The notes under the pieces were generated by a model. It did no database searches, was not told the DNA's origin, and worked only from the letters and a program-made list of their open reading frames with translations. A stretch of DNA of 18,267 nt. It comes from Gemmatimonadota bacterium (GTDB lineage Bacteria > Gemmatimonadota > Gemmatimonadetes > Gemmatimonadales > GWC2-71-9). The stretch covers positions 1 to 18,267 of the forward strand of contig QHTP01000146.1 in the NCBI GenBank assembly GCA_003220855.1. The letters run 5' to 3'. This document shows positions 15,520 to 18,267 of this stretch, piece by piece. The translations under genes and the position numbers were made by a program. Numbering within the stretch: the first letter of the stretch is position 1; each line of letters starts with the position of its first letter.

Positions 15520-16244
15520 GCGGGCACCTCCGGCAGCGGTTCAGCAGCGGGCGGAGTAGGGGAGGAGGCGGAGGCGGACGAGGCCACCAAGCCGCCGCGT
15601 TCGACGCGCCGGATGAGCTCCTGCGCCACGGCCAGGTAGCTCTTGGCGCCCACCGACTGCACGTCATACAAGAGGATGGGTTTCCCGAAGCTCGGCGCCT
15701 CGGCCAGGCGCACGTTGCGCGGAATAGTGATCCCGAACATCTGAGACCCGAAGTATTCCTTCGCTTCGTCCGCGACCTGCCGCGAGAGGTTGAGCCGGGC
15801 GTCGTACATGGTCAAGAGCGCGCCGTCGATCGCCAGGGCGGCGTTGAAATTCCGCTGCACCAGCTTGATGGTGATCACGTACTGGTACTGGTCGCGCAGG
15901 TCGCGCAGGGCACGGCGCATCACCGTCTCCCGCCCTTGCTTGTTGACCAGCTCGATCTCGGCACCGACCAGGTCCTGGGTCGCCGCCACGACATCGAGGT
16001 AGGGGAAGTGGACGTGCGAGAAGCGCGCGTCGGCGAGCGCCCGGCCGTCGAGCAGCGCGTCGTACAACGAGTGCCGGATGCGGTCGCGCTCGATGCCGAC
16101 GCCGCTCGTCGAGTTGGCCTGTGGATCGGCGTCGACCAGGAGCGTCTTCCGCTCCGCGGTCGCGAGCGAGGCGGCGAGATTGACGGCGGTCGTTGTTTTT
16201 CCGACGCCGCCTTTTTGATTAGCGATCGCGATGACGCGTGACAT
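15516..16244 (-). CDS. parA: Chromosome partitioning ATPase ParA, lacking an internal segment
   Basis: A 242-residue ParA/Soj with the deviant Walker A NQKGGVGKTTTAVNLAASLA (9-28), LLVDADPQANSTSG (35-48), and a normal C-terminal half (GALLTMYDARLNLSRQV, IPRNVRLAEAPSFGKPILLYD). At residue 123-125, however, the reading goes from DQYQYVI straight to TIKLVQRNFN. In ordinary ParA about 40 residues stand here, beginning with the Walker B/switch DCPPSLG and running through the TxN, QCEYYALEGLSQL region. The loss is in frame. Without that strand and helices, ATP hydrolysis and the sandwich dimer should fail, so this is either a damaged gene or an assembly deletion. A Pro/Ser/Ala-rich tail (about 217-242) is unusual. 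The start is the ATG at 16244; the ribosome binding site is weak. Confidence 0.9.
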   Translation of the reverse strand: MSRVIAIANQKGGVGKTTTAVNLAASLATAERKTLLVDADPQANSTSGVGIERDRIRHSLYDALLDGRALADARFSHVHFPYLDVVAATQDLVGAEIELVNKQGRETVMRRALRDLRDQYQYVITIKLVQRNFNAALAIDGALLTMYDARLNLSRQVADEAKEYFGSQMFGITIPRNVRLAEAPSFGKPILLYDVQSVGAKSYLAVAQELIRRVERGGLVASSASASSPTPPAAEPLPEVPA

Positions 16245-16310
16245 CTCTATAACATATTGAAAATAAATGTGTTATACTGCTGTACTGCTGGAATGGTCCC
16301 AATATATGGG
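16245..16310 (-). promoter_or_regulatory. parA: AT-rich parA upstream region with inverted repeat
   Basis: The sequence just upstream of parA is markedly AT-rich. It holds an imperfect 9-bp inverted repeat, ATAACATAT (16249-16257) and ATGTGTTAT (16267-16275; 8 of 9 pair), with a 9-nt centre. An 8-bp tandem duplication, TACTGCTG (16275-16282 and 16283-16290), and a short dyad, CCCA/TGGG (16298-16310), lie next to it. This is a plausible promoter/operator for parAB, perhaps read by ParA or another regulator. No confident -35/-10 pair was found. Confidence 0.4.
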
Positions 16311-16335
16311 GCCGGCAGAGTGGCGTAAAGGCCGA

Positions 16336-16349
16336 GTTTCACGTGAAAC
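16336..16349. other. parS: parS site 1 (ParB-binding palindrome)
   Basis: A perfect 14-bp palindrome, GTTTCACGTGAAAC, the core of the bacterial parS consensus TGTTTCACGTGAAACA. The two outermost consensus bases differ (A on the left, C on the right). It lies between mnmG and parA, where chromosomal parS sites often cluster, and would be the loading site for the ParB encoded here. Confidence 0.95.
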
Positions 16350-16358
16350 CGATGCCAC

Positions 16359-16372
16359 GTTTCACGTGAAAC
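16359..16372. other. parS: parS site 2 (ParB-binding palindrome)
   Basis: A second perfect GTTTCACGTGAAAC palindrome, with the right outer base A matching the consensus and the left base C not. Its centre lies 23 bp from that of site 1, about two helical turns, so two ParB dimers could load side by side on nearly the same DNA face. Confidence 0.95.
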
Positions 16373-16391
16373 AACTACCCCGACGCTTCGA

Positions 16392-18260
16392 CTAGGCCAC
16401 GCGTCGGCGCCAACGCGCCGTCTCGACTACGAGGTTGTGTAGGTCACTCGGCGAAACGCCGGGAATACGCGCCGCCTGCGCCAGCGAGGTCGGGCGGATC
16501 CGATCCAGCTTCTGTCGCGCCTCCGTCGCTAGACTCTTGAGCTCGAGGTAGGGAAGCTCTAGGGGCAGGGCGAACGCGGCGAGCTCCGCCAGCCGCCCGG
16601 CCGCCTCCCGTTCGCGCGCGAGATACCCGTCGTACTTGAGCTCGATCTCCGCGCTGGCGACGGCGTCCGCGTCGGCCGTCAGCGCCACGCCCGCAGCTTC
16701 GAGCAGCGCACGTAGCGACGCACCGGGCCGGCGAGCCACGCTCGCCACGCGCTCCGGCTCAGTCAACGTCGTGCCCGTGGTCAGGAGCACCGGCGCCGCC
16801 GCGGCCGGCGCGATCGTCGTGGCGCGCGCCGCCGCCAGCACGGCGTCTTCGTCAGCCCGGCGCCGCTCCGCCGTGCGCAGCTCCGCCGCGCTCAACAGGC
16901 CGAGCCGCTCGGCCAGAGGGGCGAGCCGCCGCAGCGCATTGTCCTGCCGCAGCAATAGCCGGAACTCGGAGCGGGACGTGAACAGCCTGTACGGCTCGTC
17001 GACGCCGCGGGTCACCAGGTCGTCCACCAGGACACCGATGTACGCGGCGTCCCGCCCGAACAGCACCGGCTCCTGACCGCGCAGCCGGCGCACGGCATTG
17101 ATTCCCGCCACCACGCCCTGGCCTCCGGCCTCCTCGTAGCCGGTCGTACCATTGATCTGGCCGGCGAAGAACAGCTGTTCCACGGCTTTGGTCTCGAGCC
17201 AGGGAGTGAGTTGTGTGGGCGGATAGTAGTCGTACTCGATCGCGTAACCGGGCCGGGTCATGCGCGCGCGCTCGAGCCCCGGCACGGCCCGCAAGAATTC
17301 GAGCTGCACCGACACCGGCAGGGAAGTCGACAGCCCGTTCACGTACAACTCGTGCGTGTCCAGACCCTCGGGCTCGAGGAACACCTGGTGCCGCTTGGCG
17401 TCGGGGAACTTCACGATCTTGTCCTCGACCGACGGGCAGTAGCGCGGCCCGCGCCCGCTGATGGCCCCGCCGTACAGCGCCGACTCCTGCAGATGGGCGC
17501 GGATGATCGCCTTCACTTCTTCTCCGGCCCACGTGATCCAACACGGCACCTGCCGTGGCAGCGCCGCGCGTTCGTAGAACGAGAAGCGGTATGCGTCCTC
17601 GTCGCCGTCCTGGCGCTCGACCTTGGACCAGTCGACGCTCCGGCCGTCGACGCGCGGCGGCGTTCCGGTCTTGAAGCGCAATGCTGTAAGTCCAAGTGAT
17701 TCAATGTGTTCCGCGATAGCAATGGCCGGCTGATCGCCCGCTCGACCGGCGGGGATCTGCGTGTCGGTGCCGAGGTGAATGCGCCCCCGCAGGAAGGTCC
17801 CGGCCGTGAGGACCACGGCGCGCGCGCGAACGCTGCGCCCGTCGGCGGTCACAACGCCCGACGCCCGCGCGCCGTCCAGGAGTAGTCCGCTGACCATCCC
17901 CTGGGCGAGCTCGAGGGTCGGCAAGCCCTCGAGCAGCGCGCGCACGGCCCGCCGGTAGAGCGTGCGGTCGCATTGGGCGCGCGGGGCCCAGACGGCGGGT
18001 CCCTTGGAGCGATTGAGCATCCGGAACTGAATGGTCGCGCGATCGGTGGCCCGCCCCATGATGCCGCCGAGCGCGTCGATCTCCCGCGCCACGGTGCCCT
18101 TCGCGATTCCGCCGATGGCAGGATTGCACGACATCTGGCCGATGGTGTCGAGGTTGGAGGTGAGGAGCAGGGTCTTGGCGCCGAGGCGGGCGGACATGAC
18201 GGCGGCCTCGCAGCCGGCGTGGCCGGCGCCGACAATGATCACATCATAGTCCACAGGCAT
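16392..18260 (-). CDS. mnmG: tRNA uridine-5-carboxymethylaminomethyl modification enzyme MnmG (GidA)
   Basis: A 622-residue FAD protein. With MnmE it makes the cmnm5 modification at the wobble uridine of tRNAs reading NNA/NNG codons. It has the FAD-binding GAGHAGCEAA (11-20), QMSCNPAIGGIAKG (42-55, Cys45), RAQCDR (94-99), RFKTGTPPRVDGRSVD (195-210), the second conserved cysteine in GPRYCPSVEDK (Cys275), and the C-terminal FAD loop NGTTGYEEAGGQG (370-382). The C-terminal helical MnmE/tRNA-binding domain is present (ELKYDGYLAREREA, IPGVSPSDLHNL). Length is normal. The start is the ATG at 18258-18260; only 7 upstream bases are visible, so the ribosome binding site cannot be judged. The usual neighbour rsmG (gidB) is absent between mnmG and parA. 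Confidence 0.97.
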   Translation of the reverse strand: MPVDYDVIIVGAGHAGCEAAVMSARLGAKTLLLTSNLDTIGQMSCNPAIGGIAKGTVAREIDALGGIMGRATDRATIQFRMLNRSKGPAVWAPRAQCDRTLYRRAVRALLEGLPTLELAQGMVSGLLLDGARASGVVTADGRSVRARAVVLTAGTFLRGRIHLGTDTQIPAGRAGDQPAIAIAEHIESLGLTALRFKTGTPPRVDGRSVDWSKVERQDGDEDAYRFSFYERAALPRQVPCWITWAGEEVKAIIRAHLQESALYGGAISGRGPRYCPSVEDKIVKFPDAKRHQVFLEPEGLDTHELYVNGLSTSLPVSVQLEFLRAVPGLERARMTRPGYAIEYDYYPPTQLTPWLETKAVEQLFFAGQINGTTGYEEAGGQGVVAGINAVRRLRGQEPVLFGRDAAYIGVLVDDLVTRGVDEPYRLFTSRSEFRLLLRQDNALRRLAPLAERLGLLSAAELRTAERRRADEDAVLAAARATTIAPAAAAPVLLTTGTTLTEPERVASVARRPGASLRALLEAAGVALTADADAVASAEIELKYDGYLAREREAAGRLAELAAFALPLELPYLELKSLATEARQKLDRIRPTSLAQAARIPGVSPSDLHNLVVETARWRRRVA

Positions 18261-18267
18261 GAGGAAA

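Noticed and set aside
16336..16372. The two GTTTCACGTGAAAC palindromes as a transcription terminator for mnmG
   Set aside because: They match the parS consensus exactly in the core, have no hairpin loop to speak of and no T run.

Overview
This is a high-GC, gene-dense stretch of bacterial chromosome with short or overlapping gene junctions. No phage, transposon, CRISPR or RNA gene is visible. The gene content suggests a relative of the Gemmatimonadota: a DUF4382/Ig-like lipoprotein, an ECF sigma operon with glycogen-binding (CBM48-like) domains, a bactofilin and LytM peptidase next to parAB, and a bacterial deoxyhypusine-synthase homologue. This placement is an inference from gene content and protein style, not from a marker-gene comparison.

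Layout. (1) Positions 1-4122, minus strand: an apparent four-gene operon of a class V aminotransferase, a LOG-family phosphoribohydrolase, a deoxyhypusine-synthase-like protein and an MFS transporter that runs off the left edge. (2) 4184-5705, plus strand: a small conserved-looking protein, queG (epoxyqueuosine reductase) and a 94-residue protein of unknown function, joined by 4-nt stop/start overlaps. (3) 5710-9485, minus strand: a YkuE-like metallophosphoesterase, a disrupted M20 lipoprotein peptidase and a DUF4382/Ig-domain lipoprotein. (4) 9603-12492, plus strand: an ECF sigma factor, a membrane-anchored putative anti-sigma protein with an outside CBM48-like domain, a secreted helical protein and a secreted barrel-like protein ending in a second CBM48-like domain. 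(5) 12497-18260, minus strand: a Nif3-like protein, then bactofilin, LytM peptidase, parB, parA, two parS sites and mnmG, a typical origin-proximal arrangement.

How the genes work together. parA, parB and the two parS palindromes form a chromosome-segregation module. It is fused by a 4-nt overlap to a LytM peptidase and bactofilin pair, a known type of cell-shape cassette, so segregation and envelope shaping are probably co-expressed. The sigma operon looks like an envelope-sensing circuit: cytoplasmic sigma, single-pass membrane partner, periplasmic helper and outer-membrane protein, with the same sugar-binding fold on two of the parts.

The most notable points are these. The ECF/CBM48 operon is the best candidate for an undescribed system. 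Two conserved genes, parA and the M20 peptidase, each lack a block of roughly 30-45 codons at a clean internal junction. One loss is in frame and the other shifts the frame, so each is either real gene damage or a shared assembly error. The AT-richer gap at 13259-13407 holds several DnaA-box-like words and dyads. All other gaps are under about 150 bases.
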